Assembly: GCF_009720525.1 (NCBI RefSeq)
Contig: NZ_CP043930.1
Location: 2,946,501 to 3,010,500, forward strand
Length of the DNA: 64,000 bases
Reading direction: 5' to 3'
From: Gimesia benthica
GTDB lineage: Bacteria > Planctomycetota > Planctomycetia > Planctomycetales > Planctomycetaceae
In this document: positions 26,452-35,615 of the stretch, one piece after another
How positions within the stretch are numbered: position 1 is the stretch's first letter
Layout: the number at the start of each line of letters is the position of its first letter
Notes under the pieces: model-generated
Databases searched by the model: none
The model's input: only the letters and a program-made list of their open reading frames with translations
Told to the model about the DNA's origin: nothing
Made by a program: the position numbers and the translations under genes

Positions 26452-27114
26452 CTACTGCCGGGTTTTACCGGGAGTCGGACGAGTAGCAGAACCACCGGCA
26501 GCTCCTGCCTGGCTCTTGTAGTTGCGGTTCAGGTAGTCCAGAACGGACAGAGTGATGTCATCGTCAGCACGATGAAATACCACCTGGCGATTCATACCCT
26601 GGATCAGTTTCTTGGGATCATCGGTGTCGAGGCTTTCACGATTAAACCGCATGATCAGAGTGTAGTTGTAGATCTTTGCGTACTTCTGAACCGTTTCAGT
26701 CACTTCCATGTAAATGGTGTGATAGATCCGGGATTCTTTCCGCAGAAAATCACGCTGTGCTACTTTACGGAATGCTTCGAAGTCGGAAGCGGCCTGGGCC
26801 AGCTGCTTTTCGCGAGCCAGGTACTCAGGGCTGCCCTGTTTGAAATCCTGCATCTCTTTCTGAACAGCCTGAATCTGCTCTGCCATGGCTTTCGCTTTGG
26901 CATCGCTCTGCTGAATTTCAGTTTTGAGCTCTTCACGCAGGGCGGTGAATTTCTCGTAGTTCTTGAACACATGAGCCATATCAATCAGGCCCACTTTGTG
27001 TACCACAGAAGAGGTCTTGCTGGGAGCATTGTTTTGTGCAGATGCTGTTTCGGTGAAACAGGCAAAGCAACCAACAATAGCAAGAACTGTAGCAGATGTC
27101 ATTAATTTTTTCAC
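26452..27114 (-). CDS. OmpH/Skp family periplasmic chaperone
   Basis: A 220-residue exported protein: signal peptide at residues 1-26 (cleavage near ETASAQ), then KVGLIDMAHVFKNYEKF, the usual start of OmpH, and a long charged coiled coil (about 50-130) that forms the tentacles of Skp. The C-terminal part (residues 130-190) completes the beta body. Skp chaperones outer-membrane proteins. Start is GTG with AAGGAG 11 bases upstream. It heads the ompH-lpxC-lpxA-Gfo/Idh run, the same functional neighbourhood seen in proteobacterial bamA-skp-lpxD-fabZ-lpxA. Confidence 0.88.
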   Translation of the reverse strand: MKKLMTSATVLAIVGCFACFTETASAQNNAPSKTSSVVHKVGLIDMAHVFKNYEKFTALREELKTEIQQSDAKAKAMAEQIQAVQKEMQDFKQGSPEYLAREKQLAQAASDFEAFRKVAQRDFLRKESRIYHTIYMEVTETVQKYAKIYNYTLIMRFNRESLDTDDPKKLIQGMNRQVVFHRADDDITLSVLDYLNRNYKSQAGAAGGSATRPTPGKTRQ

Positions 27115-27625
27115 GACCGAAGCACTCCTTTGCAGAATGGACCACTGTCCGTAGTGGCAATCAAACGAAAATAGATTTTCTGAATCAGGCCCGATTCCGT
27201 CTCACGTTTTCAGGAGACCTTCACGGAACCCGTACATCATGGAAATGTAAGTTTAACTATCGCGTTCAGTGGAAAACATCTCATATTTTTCCGACTGCCC
27301 GCATCGAGAGAACGGTAATTTTGCATAGTTTTAAAATCAGGTCAATACGAAAAAATCCGCTTTCACGCTCAATTTACAAACCGATTTCGGGTTTTTCGTC
27401 GCAGGTCCCTGCGCAGTTCCAGTCACTCGGTTTTTGGTCTTGCCTTGAAATGGCGTTTGAATTATCACACGCACCTCTTTCAATTCTCAATTTCAACCTT
27501 TCCCCGATATGAATCGCCCCCGATTCGTATTTCCCAAACAATTCTGGTTGTCCTCAAACACTCGCGACAACTCACCTTATACCTTTCAAATGGGCTGTAA
27601 AAAAGTCAGCACGGAGGCTTATTCC
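27115..27625. other. Divergent intergenic region between ompH and the SH3 protein gene
   Basis: 511 bases between divergent genes, so promoters for both must lie here. A plus-strand open frame from 27096 crosses it but has no recognisable product and starts inside the ompH leader. An upstream TTG/ATG extension of the SH3 gene (from 27509) is possible but lacks a ribosome-binding site. Confidence 0.5.
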
Positions 27626-29077
27626 ATGTGTCCGTTAGACCGCTGGATCCTGACACCTATATTAATGACAGGGCTGTTCCTCAGCCTGGCTGACGATGTT
27701 TTTGCGAAAAAACGGACCTTTCCCTACGAAGCGGTCGTCAATGCAGACGAAGCCCTGGTTCGCAGCGGCAATGGACGTCGCTATTATCCGACGCTCAAAC
27801 TCAAACGGGGCAACCGCGTCACCGTACACCGCCACGATCCGGGTGGGTGGTTTATGATCGCCCCTCCCCAGGGAAGTTTCAGCTGGGTTCGTGCAGAACA
27901 TGTACAGAAACTCAACGGCAATCGGGGACGCGTGACTGAAAACGGCGTCGTCGTCCGGGTCGGAAGTGCCTTTGATGAATCGCGGGAAGTCGAGCAGATC
28001 CGACTCTCAAAAAATGATGAAATCACCATTCTGGACAGCAAAAATGTTCAAACGGAATTTGGTAATGTGCTGATGTATCGCATCAAACCTCCCGTTGGCG
28101 AATGGCGCTGGGTTGAAGGACACCTGTTGCTCCCCACAGACGAATATCAGCCTGGGAAGAGTACCCCGGCAATCATTGATTCGCCGATCGCTCAGAATGA
28201 CGCTGATCCCTTCAGCCAGGGTATGCCCGAAATCAAGACGCCAGCTGCTCCGAATCGGGAACAGATTCAAACTCCCACCGATGGCTCTGCCCGGCGGAGT
28301 GTTCCTCAAGTTGACGAAATCGCTGCCGCCAAGGACGCGATCAAAACCATCGACACTCAGTTCCGGGCGATGATTGAAGCCGAACCGACGAGCTGGGATC
28401 TGGATGGCCTGGAGCAGGACTATAAAACTCTGCAGCAGGAAATCAAACTTCCGGCTATCGCCAGTAAGATCGATCTCCGCATTGATGCCGTCAATCGTTA
28501 TCGCAAAGTCAAAGAAGAGTACAAGGACTTCCTGAAGCTGGCAGAAGAAACCAGCAAGCGGGATGCAGAACTGGTCTCGATGGCTCCGGACCAGAACAAA
28601 ACGAATCGCTATCCCTCACCGGAAGTTCCAGTGGGAGAGAACGGACTGCTCCCCCCCACTCCCGAACCTGCTGATTCCATGATTCCCGGGCAGCCTGCTG
28701 CTCCCAGTCAACCAGTCATCCCGAGCCAGCCGACTCCACCACTGCCACAACCGAGTGCACCAACGCCAACTGTCCCCCAGCCTCAGATGCAGCAGCCTTC
28801 TCAGCCGGCTCAACCTCAGTTCTCAGGAGCGGGGATCGTACGCCGTCTGTCCAATATCAGCCGTGGGATGCCAACACATGCTCTGGTTGCCCCGGACGGA
28901 CGCTTTCTGGCCTATCTGCAGCCGGTCTCTCCTCAGATCAATTTGGACGCCGTACAGGGTCGCGCAATCGGCGTGACTGGCAAACGCTGGTTCCGAAATG
29001 ATTTACGCGGGGAATACATCCTCGTCGAATCCATGACTCCTGTTCGCCTGCAGGCAGCACCGGTTCCCGGACGGTAA
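27626..29077 (+). CDS. Secreted SH3-domain, proline-rich protein
   Basis: The product has 483 residues from ATG 27626, preceded by GGAGG at a good distance; it starts with a signal peptide (MCPLDRWILTPILMTGLFLS, cleavage near DVFAKK). Two SH3-like beta domains follow at about residues 28-90 (EALVRSGNGRRYYPTLKLKR) and 95-165 (VVVRVGSAFDESREVEQI). A charged helical stretch is next, then a Pro/Gln-rich linker at about 355-400 and a conserved C-terminal domain (RRLSNISRGMPTHALVAPDG). Bacterial SH3 domains often bind peptidoglycan; planctomycete cell walls are unusual, so the ligand is open. Confidence 0.8.
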   Translation: MCPLDRWILTPILMTGLFLSLADDVFAKKRTFPYEAVVNADEALVRSGNGRRYYPTLKLKRGNRVTVHRHDPGGWFMIAPPQGSFSWVRAEHVQKLNGNRGRVTENGVVVRVGSAFDESREVEQIRLSKNDEITILDSKNVQTEFGNVLMYRIKPPVGEWRWVEGHLLLPTDEYQPGKSTPAIIDSPIAQNDADPFSQGMPEIKTPAAPNREQIQTPTDGSARRSVPQVDEIAAAKDAIKTIDTQFRAMIEAEPTSWDLDGLEQDYKTLQQEIKLPAIASKIDLRIDAVNRYRKVKEEYKDFLKLAEETSKRDAELVSMAPDQNKTNRYPSPEVPVGENGLLPPTPEPADSMIPGQPAAPSQPVIPSQPTPPLPQPSAPTPTVPQPQMQQPSQPAQPQFSGAGIVRRLSNISRGMPTHALVAPDGRFLAYLQPVSPQINLDAVQGRAIGVTGKRWFRNDLRGEYILVESMTPVRLQAAPVPGR

Positions 29078-29107
29078 AGGCCCGTAAAGTTAGCTTACTG
29101 ACAAACA

Positions 29108-29144
29108 AAAACGCCCGCTGGAGCTCTTAGCCAGCGGGCGTTTT
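29108..29144. terminator. Bidirectional intrinsic terminator
   Basis: A perfect 14-base-pair stem (AAAACGCCCGCTGG and complement) with a nine-base loop lies between convergent genes. A-run on one side and T-run on the other give a U tract in both directions. Confidence 0.9.
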
Positions 29145-29173
29145 CCATTTCAGATTGAGATCCAATCAGTAGC

Positions 29174-30457
29174 TTAGACCATCTCTTCGGCACCAGCGGC
29201 CTTCGCGACATCTTCTTCGCTGACTTCTTGAGGTGCCTGTGGAGAATCCTTAAACAACAGGAAGAACAGGACCATAATCACCAGCGCTGCTACGGTCGGA
29301 ATGATCCAGAACTCTTTCCAGTTCTGTAGTTTGGCTGCTCCTTCGCCGGTCACAATCGTATTGATCAGGTTTCCGCTGATCAGTGCCCCCAGCAACATCC
29401 CAACTCCCTGAGTCGCGAATACCAGAAAGCCCTGGGCCTGAGCACGAATTGAGGGTCCCGCTTTCTGATCGACATAGATCTGCCCTGTTACAAAAAAGAA
29501 GTCATAACAGATACCGTGCAGCAGAATCCCGATGACAATCATCCAGACAACACCATCAGTGGCTCCAGCAGCAAACAGGCCATAACGGACAACCCAGGCG
29601 AACATGCCGAACAGCAGCATGCGTTTCACTCCCAGGAATTTGAAGAAGAAGGGCATCAGCACCATGAACAACACTTCGGACATCTGACCGAAGGACATCT
29701 TAAATGCAGGGTTCGCAATACCGGCATCGGCGACAAACACCGGTGCGTAAGCGTAATAAGCTGCCAGGGGAATACAGATCAGCAGTGAGCTGACCATGAA
29801 GACCAGAAAAGATCGATCTTTCAGCAGGGCCAGCGAATCCAGTCCGAGAATATCCCGAATTGAAATTTCTTTACCTTTAGACGGTGGCGGAGTGTGTGGC
29901 AGGGTCAGACTGTAAATCCCCATCAGCACTGCAGCTCCACCAGCCACGAACAGTGGCTTGGGAGTCATGTCGGCTTGCATGAATTTACTGACCACGACGT
30001 TAGCGACAATCCAGCCCAGGGTTCCGAAAACACGGACCAGCGGGAACCAGACTTCCTGATTCTTGAGATGCGAAAAAGCGATTGTATTGGTCAGCCCCAG
30101 GGTCGGCATGTAACACAACATGTGTAACAGAAGTAACAGGATGAATGTTTTGCTCCCTTCCCCATCAGGTCCTACTACATGCGGAGCATAATAGAGTGCA
30201 GCACCGCCGATGACCATCAGCACGGCCAGGACGCGTTCGGAAGAGAAAAAGCGGTCTGCAACCATACCCAGGATAAAAGGTGAGACGATCGCCGCGATCG
30301 GACCCACAGTGTATGCCCAGTAAATCGCATCCCCCATTCCGTTGGCTCCCATGTAGTTACCAACGGTTACATACCAGGCTCCCCAGACGAAGAACTCCAG
30401 GAACATCATAATTGAGAGACGAATACCAATGCTGAGTGGCGATTGTTGTGAGGACAT
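29174..30457 (-). CDS. MFS transporter, nucleoside:H+ symporter family
   Basis: A 427-residue inner-membrane protein with about 12 hydrophobic helices. The N-terminus IRLSIMMFLEFFVWGAWYVT and the MYSLTLPHTPPP loop resemble the NupG/XapB nucleoside-proton symporter group rather than sugar MFS proteins. FAVIAAIVSPFILGMVADRFF-like sequence at about residues 50-70 fits motif A. The C-terminus is acidic (VSEEDVAKAAGAEEMV). Planctomycetes use this group widely; the real substrate could be a nucleoside or a sugar. A GGAGAAGGG stretch precedes the ATG. Confidence 0.85.
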   Translation of the reverse strand: MSSQQSPLSIGIRLSIMMFLEFFVWGAWYVTVGNYMGANGMGDAIYWAYTVGPIAAIVSPFILGMVADRFFSSERVLAVLMVIGGAALYYAPHVVGPDGEGSKTFILLLLLHMLCYMPTLGLTNTIAFSHLKNQEVWFPLVRVFGTLGWIVANVVVSKFMQADMTPKPLFVAGGAAVLMGIYSLTLPHTPPPSKGKEISIRDILGLDSLALLKDRSFLVFMVSSLLICIPLAAYYAYAPVFVADAGIANPAFKMSFGQMSEVLFMVLMPFFFKFLGVKRMLLFGMFAWVVRYGLFAAGATDGVVWMIVIGILLHGICYDFFFVTGQIYVDQKAGPSIRAQAQGFLVFATQGVGMLLGALISGNLINTIVTGEGAAKLQNWKEFWIIPTVAALVIMVLFFLLFKDSPQAPQEVSEEDVAKAAGAEEMV

Positions 30458-30962
30458 ACTCGTTAAACCCTTCTCCTGCTCTGTTGCTAAATACCGTATT
30501 TGTCGGATCTTTGATCGGTACGATCATGTCCCGAATGACCTTAACAGGCAAGTATAAAGGGATTCAGTCCCGGGAATTTCTCCTGAATGCATCACTGCTG
30601 TGCTCTGACTGAAACGTGCCCCGGGGTCCAATCAGTCGCTGCATGCCAGCTAAGCCAGGCTTCTTCTCCTTGAAGTACTCCTGACATGATGCAATCAAAC
30701 TAGCTGCCTGATCAGCTCCCAAAGCGGTGTCATCCTTTGCAGATCAGCAGGTAATTCTCCATATCACACTATAAAATAGAGACTTACAGCATTTACACGC
30801 AAAAGAAACACACTTATTCACACTTTTTATATTACCTATATTTACATTAGCAGGAAAATCGATACAATCCGTTTAACCCGAATAATCACTACAATCGGAA
30901 CAGGCGGAACTCACTCTCACCTCACTCTCAAGAAACTGTCACCACTTTCTGAGAGGTCTATC
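30458..30962. other. Divergent intergenic region upstream of the pilin-like gene
   Basis: 505 bases between divergent genes. The right half (30760-30900) is notably A/T-rich with TATAAA and TTTTTATATTACC tracts, consistent with promoter DNA for the pilin-like gene. I found no gene, RNA or clear -35/-10 pair. Confidence 0.45.
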
Positions 30963-31370
30963 ATGAAACTGTTAACGAACTTCTGGCGCGATGAAGCCGG
31001 TCTGGTCATGTCAGCCGAGCTGGTCATGCTGGGAACGGTCGGAGTCATCGGTGCCACTGTCGGCCTGAGCGCTGCTTCCACCGCCATTAATGATGAACTG
31101 GTTGAATTCAGCCACGCGATTCGCAGCCTGGATCAGAGCTATGAAGTCCAGGGGCACACCAGTTGCCGTGCCTGGACTGCTGGATCATCCTATCGGCAGC
31201 AGGACGTCGAGAAGTCACTGGCTGATCTGTGTGGTCAGGTTGAAAAAGGCAATCGCGCTGTCGAGAAAAAACGTGAGTTGAAACGCAAAGCGCCACCCAC
31301 ATCCAAAGAGCTTCGTAAAAAAATGGAAGCTAAAAAGCGGAAACAACAGCAGAAGAAAAACGAAGCCTGA
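30963..31370 (+). CDS. Small single-helix membrane protein, pilin/TadE-like
   Basis: A 135-residue protein with a short charged N-terminus (KLLTNFWRDEAG), one hydrophobic helix at about residues 14-42 (LVMSAELVMLGTVGVIGATV), a soluble middle with two cysteines, and a very Lys/Arg-rich tail (about residues 100-135). The Gly-hydrophobic-Glu pattern before the helix resembles class III (Flp) or TadE-like prepilins, but the glutamate is at +6 rather than +5. No Tad genes are in the window. GAGAGG precedes the ATG. A 16-base-pair terminator follows. Confidence 0.7.
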   Translation: MKLLTNFWRDEAGLVMSAELVMLGTVGVIGATVGLSAASTAINDELVEFSHAIRSLDQSYEVQGHTSCRAWTAGSSYRQQDVEKSLADLCGQVEKGNRAVEKKRELKRKAPPTSKELRKKMEAKKRKQQQKKNEA

Positions 31371-31408
31371 TCTGTCAGCTTCATAAGTTCCTGCTAACCC
31401 CATAATGC

Positions 31409-31450
31409 AACAGGCCCGCTCTGATCCGATTTCAGAGCGGGCCTGTTTTT
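31409..31450. terminator. Strong bidirectional terminator
   Basis: A perfect 16-base-pair GC-rich inverted repeat with a seven-base loop and a TTTTT tail, placed between the convergent pilin-like gene and the disordered membrane protein gene. Confidence 0.92.
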
Positions 31451-31471
31451 GATTTCCGTTTCGGTGGCAGC

Positions 31472-32377
31472 TTACTGCTGACGGTTCCACTCATCCACCT
31501 GCTGCAATACTTTGATCACGGCTTTCAAAGGATCGAGTGCTTCTGCTTCGAACCTTCTGGAAATCCGCGGATTCTGTGGTGGTGAATAGGAACAGCTGAA
31601 GAGAAATTCGTCAGGGCGGACACCGGGTTCAAGACGATAATCGCGAATGCCCAGTTCGTTCAACTTCTGAACTGCGGCACTCCAGGTTGCGGGATCCCGT
31701 CTGAGCATCAGTTCGGCTCGCTGCCGGAACTGGGGATCTACTTCGCGTACTGGTTCCTGGGCTGCAGCCTGCTGAATGGCGGATGGCTGCTGCGGTGTGT
31801 CAAATGGATTGGCAGTATTCGCCTGGCTTTCAAACTGCTGAAGTTCCTGCCCCAGTGCATTCTCAACACCTGGTGCGAACTCAGACTGACCATCAAAGCC
31901 GGCCTGTTGTATTGGATTCGGTTCCCGGTTGTCCTGCATCTGTGCTTCACCAGGAAAATCAGCCGGAGGGTTCAACCCTGCCATTTCCTGACCGGGCTCG
32001 CGTTTTTGTGCAGATGGTTCCAGTTCCCAGCCATCCAGCGCCCCCGCAGGTGGCAGCCACTCGTCATCGCGTCGACTTCGCCGGGGAGACTGGGAGGCTG
32101 TGTTACCAAACGGATTCTGTGCGGACTGACCATTGCCAGCGGCACCATTCAAACTACCTTCGCCACCCAGATCGATTTCATGGGAAGAAGAGTCGAAAGA
32201 GATTTCCTCAAAGGGAGACTGCGTAGAGTCTTCCTGGTTGAAGAGGTCATTTTCATTGAGAGCAGACTTTTTCACAGGAGCGATTTCCGGAATCCCGAAG
32301 ATGGCCAGCATCGGTACAGCCACCAATGGGATTAACACTAGAATCGTCGAAAAAAAGTCATTCGTTTTGGAGCGCAT
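31472..32377 (-). CDS. Membrane-anchored protein with a disordered Gln/Asn-rich linker
   Basis: A 301-residue protein. Residues 10-32 are one hydrophobic anchor. Residues 35-215 are low-complexity, rich in Gln, Asn, Pro, Ser and acidic residues, with repeated NPFG/NPFD-like motifs. The last 90 residues (about 215-301) look folded: RQRAELMLRRDPATWSAAVQ, then GIRDYRLEPG and a Cys-containing strand. I recognise no family. A very good ribosome-binding site (GGAGGAG) precedes the ATG. The architecture suggests an envelope protein with a periplasmic C-terminal domain. Confidence 0.75.
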   Translation of the reverse strand: MRSKTNDFFSTILVLIPLVAVPMLAIFGIPEIAPVKKSALNENDLFNQEDSTQSPFEEISFDSSSHEIDLGGEGSLNGAAGNGQSAQNPFGNTASQSPRRSRRDDEWLPPAGALDGWELEPSAQKREPGQEMAGLNPPADFPGEAQMQDNREPNPIQQAGFDGQSEFAPGVENALGQELQQFESQANTANPFDTPQQPSAIQQAAAQEPVREVDPQFRQRAELMLRRDPATWSAAVQKLNELGIRDYRLEPGVRPDEFLFSCSYSPPQNPRISRRFEAEALDPLKAVIKVLQQVDEWNRQQ

Positions 32378-33085
32378 TTGCGTTTCTCCTCCATGTTCGC
32401 AATCACGCTATCGGATCAGATCCGATCGGAACAATGGGAACACTCCTTGTTCTCAATGTGTCTGGTTAACAGAAACCTTCCTGGTTAACCACAATTGATC
32501 TGGTCAGAAATTCGCCTTCGCTGTGGGGCCCGGTTGTTAGACTGGCTTCTGAATTCCTGAGGCAGATCAGCATTTTTTGAAATGTTTCTGGTCAGTTTCA
32601 AGGTCGCGAATCATACAGAATTGCCTTAATTCCAACAATTGAAGTTTCTGAAAATCTGTTGAATTCGGCAAATCTTCAAAGAATCATGTATCTTAACACC
32701 CCTCGCCCCATGTTAAAATAGGAAGCCCGTCAACTCCAGGCAGAATAAAAAGCTCACAAACTTAGATGACGACGAGTCAATCTAAAGAATCTGTCTTGAC
32801 AATTTATCAAAAAACCAAGAGAACACGTGATCTGATTTATTACGGTCTGTGTATTGGTTCGATTATTTATACAGTGCCGTAAGAGTTTTGAATGCTCAAA
32901 TCTCTGCTCGACATCGAATCTAAACACCGTATCATTTCATATGAGGGAAACTCAGTCAGACGTTTCCGTACTGCAGAGTGATCTATATATTTCTTACTGG
33001 TTTTGAGACCGTTCCTCCGCCAAAAGTGCTCATTCGGAATCAGTCCAAAACAAGTGGATTTCGACAAAGGGAGTCACGAAATTCA
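32378..33085. other. Long intergenic region upstream of the DUF1571 gene
   Basis: 708 bases between divergent genes, AT-rich in its centre (32620-32860). A TTGACA at 32796 has no good -10 partner at normal spacing. The 66-codon frames here have no resemblance to known proteins. A small RNA is possible but nothing specific supports one. Confidence 0.45.
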
Positions 33086-33916
33086 ATGGTAAAACAATTC
33101 GCTTACCAAACGCGCATCGTTCTGGGTCGCCAGATGGGAAAAGTGGCTGCGTTCACTGGAGTTCTTGCTCTCGCCCTGACCGCCAGCCTCACTCAGGTCA
33201 ATAACCTGCACGCTGAAACCCCCAGTTCAGGCCATGCTCTGGATCCGGCTATCCGCCTGGCAATGCAGAGCTACGAAACAACGGCTGACATCAAAGACTT
33301 TCAGGGGACCTTCATCAAACGTGAAAAAGTAGGACGCAGAATGCAGCCTACTCACACGATGCAGATCAAGTTTCGTGAAAAACCACTCAGTGTCTATCTG
33401 AACTTCCTCAATCCTCATGAAGGACGTGAAGTGATCTACTTCCATGGTCGCAATGGAAACCAGATCCTCGCACACGAAACAGGCATTAAAGGTCTGGTCG
33501 GTACCGTCTCTCTGCAGCCTAACAGCCCGCAGGCCATGGATGAAAGCCGCTACCCGATTACAACCATCGGCATTCGCAAAATGCTGTACCAGATTCTGAA
33601 ACAATGGAATGAAGAACGGAAACAGGATGCTGGCGTTGCTGTCAAATACTTCCCGGATGCCAAACTGGGCAACATGCAGTGTAAAGTTCTGCAGACCAGC
33701 TACCCTCAACAGCGTCAGGGAATCCGCTTCCAGATGACCCGACTCTACATCGACAAAGCAACCAACCTGCCCGTACGCGTCGAACAGTATGACTGGCCGA
33801 CACGTCGCAACGCGAAACCGGAACTGGTGGAAGAATACACCTACTCCAACATCCGCACTAACGTTGGTCTGACCGATGCTGACTTCGATCCGCAGAACCC
33901 GAATTACAACTTCTAA
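33086..33916 (+). CDS. DUF1571 domain exported protein
   Basis: The product is 276 residues from ATG 33086. A hydrophobic export segment follows a basic N-region (VAAFTGVLALALTASL, cleavage near LHAETP). Residues 75-270 form the DUF1571 domain, whose opening (IKDFQGTFIKREKVGRRMQ) and central segment (EGREVIYFHGRNGNQILA) are characteristic; the fold is related to LolA/LolB-type lipoprotein carriers. It may bind a lipid or lipoprotein in the periplasm; this is inferred. A textbook terminator follows 50 bases after the stop. Confidence 0.88.
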   Translation: MVKQFAYQTRIVLGRQMGKVAAFTGVLALALTASLTQVNNLHAETPSSGHALDPAIRLAMQSYETTADIKDFQGTFIKREKVGRRMQPTHTMQIKFREKPLSVYLNFLNPHEGREVIYFHGRNGNQILAHETGIKGLVGTVSLQPNSPQAMDESRYPITTIGIRKMLYQILKQWNEERKQDAGVAVKYFPDAKLGNMQCKVLQTSYPQQRQGIRFQMTRLYIDKATNLPVRVEQYDWPTRRNAKPELVEEYTYSNIRTNVGLTDADFDPQNPNYNF

Positions 33917-34238
33917 TCTGCCTGGGATTCGACTCCACTTAAATTAAGATCACTTAGTAATCACCCGCCGAAGACTCGTCTCGAGTCTTCGGCTTTTTTT
34001 ATCGCTTCCTCTCCGCAAAACCCTGTTTCGTAACTCTTCACATTCTTTACGAACAAGTTGCAACTGCCTCTTTCGCATTGATATAATCAGATATCATCAT
34101 ACGTATTTTTATCTGATTGTATTCCGCTTTCCATTAAACGGTCATTCGATTGATTCTCTGCTTTCCTTTTTCAATCAGCCGGTCAGATAAACCTTCCATC
34201 TGTTTTCAACTTCATTAGCTACAACTAAGGAGCCCAAC
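33917..34238. other. Intergenic region with DUF1571 terminator
   Basis: 322 bases. The left part holds the DUF1571 terminator; the rest is the leader of the Tat-exported Gfo/Idh gene, ending in a good AAGGAG six bases before the ATG. Confidence 0.6.
33967..34000 (+). terminator. Intrinsic terminator of the DUF1571 gene
   Basis: A perfect 12-base-pair stem GCCGAAGACTCG and its complement with a three-base TCT loop, followed by seven Ts. A classic intrinsic terminator. Confidence 0.95.
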
Positions 34239-35615
34239 ATGAGTGAAGCGCCCAAGTACATCTCATCACGTCGCGAATTTTTAAAGAATTCCAGTCGACT
34301 TGCTGCAGGGGCTTCTGTGCTGGCAGGCACGTCTATTCCGCACGTACATGCTGCCGAAGATAACACGATTAAAATCGCCCTTGTTGGCTGTGGCGGACGT
34401 GGTACCGGAGCTGCCTCCAATGCGCTCTCCACCACCAGTGGTCCCATTAAACTCGTCGCGATGGCAGACGTCTTCGACCATCGTCTCAATACCAGCTACA
34501 ACAGCCTGAAGAAAATTCACGGCGACAAAGTCGATGTTCCCGACAGCCAGAAATTCATCGGCTTTGATGGCTACGAGAAAGCAATCAGCTGCCTTGGCCC
34601 GGGGGATGTGGTTCTGCTCGTCACCCCTCCCGCTTTCCGTTGGGTTCACTTCGGTTACGCCATCGAAAAAGGCATCAATGTCTTCATGGAAAAACCGATC
34701 ACCGTCGACGGTCCCAGTACCCGCAAGATGCTTGAGCTTGGCAAAAAGTCTGTTGAGAAGAACCTCAAGGTCGGCGTCGGTCTGATGTGCCGGCACTGTA
34801 AAGCACGCCAGGAACTTTATGATCGCATCAAAGATGGTCAGATCGGTGATGTCCTCGAACTGCGGGCCTATCGTATGGCAGGTCTCACCGGTTCTGCTGC
34901 CACCGGCCCCCAGCCGCCTGACATGAAAAGCGAACTCCTGTATCAGATCTCCCGCTTCCATGGTTTCCTCTGGGCCAGCGGTGGTGGATACAGTGACTTC
35001 CTGATCCACAACATCGACGAAAGCTGCTGGATGAAAGATGCCTGGCCGGTTCAAGCCGATGGATCGGGGGGACGCCATTACCGGGGCGATAACGTCGACC
35101 AGAACTTCGACAATTACAGCGTCGAATACACGTTCGCCGATGGAACCAAACTCTTCCTGCGCGGTCGTACGATTCCCGGCTGTCGCCAGAAGTTTGCCAG
35201 CTTTGCTCACGGTACCAAGGGACTGGCAGTCATCTCAACCTCGGCACACCACCCGGCGAAACCCCGGATCTACAAAGGCTACAATGAGGATAAGGACAAT
35301 CTTCTCTGGGAATTCCCGCAGCCTGAGCCGAACCCGTATCAGATCGAATGGGACGATCTGATTACCGCCATTCGTGAGGATCAACCTTATAACGAAGTTC
35401 AGCGTGGTGCGGAAGCCAGCCTGGTTACCGCCATGGGTCGTATGGCAGCCCACACAGGGCAGATCGTTACCTACGATGAAATGTTGAATTGCAAACAGGA
35501 GTTCGCTCCCGATGTAGATAAACTGACCATGGACTCGCCCGCACCAGTGATTGCTCGTGCCGACGGATCGTATCCCGTTCCACTGCCGGGTATCCTGAAG
35601 CACCGTGAGTATTAA
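34239..35615 (+). CDS. Tat-exported Gfo/Idh/MocA oxidoreductase
   Basis: A 458-residue periplasmic oxidoreductase. The N-terminus has the twin-arginine motif SRREFLK (Arg11-Arg12) before a hydrophobic stretch and a VHAAE cleavage region, so it is exported folded with its cofactor. The Rossmann part follows: KIALVGCGGRGTGAA, then VFMEKPITVDGP with the EKP lysine. A long C-terminal beta sheet domain binds the sugar. Such proteins are very numerous in planctomycetes and probably modify sugars from degraded polysaccharides. Strong AAGGAG ribosome-binding site. A terminator follows. Confidence 0.92.
   Translation: MSEAPKYISSRREFLKNSSRLAAGASVLAGTSIPHVHAAEDNTIKIALVGCGGRGTGAASNALSTTSGPIKLVAMADVFDHRLNTSYNSLKKIHGDKVDVPDSQKFIGFDGYEKAISCLGPGDVVLLVTPPAFRWVHFGYAIEKGINVFMEKPITVDGPSTRKMLELGKKSVEKNLKVGVGLMCRHCKARQELYDRIKDGQIGDVLELRAYRMAGLTGSAATGPQPPDMKSELLYQISRFHGFLWASGGGYSDFLIHNIDESCWMKDAWPVQADGSGGRHYRGDNVDQNFDNYSVEYTFADGTKLFLRGRTIPGCRQKFASFAHGTKGLAVISTSAHHPAKPRIYKGYNEDKDNLLWEFPQPEPNPYQIEWDDLITAIREDQPYNEVQRGAEASLVTAMGRMAAHTGQIVTYDEMLNCKQEFAPDVDKLTMDSPAPVIARADGSYPVPLPGILKHREY

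Noticed and set aside
32790-32830. Candidate sigma-70 promoter TTGACA before the DUF1571 gene
   Set aside because: No -10-like hexamer lies 16-18 bases downstream.
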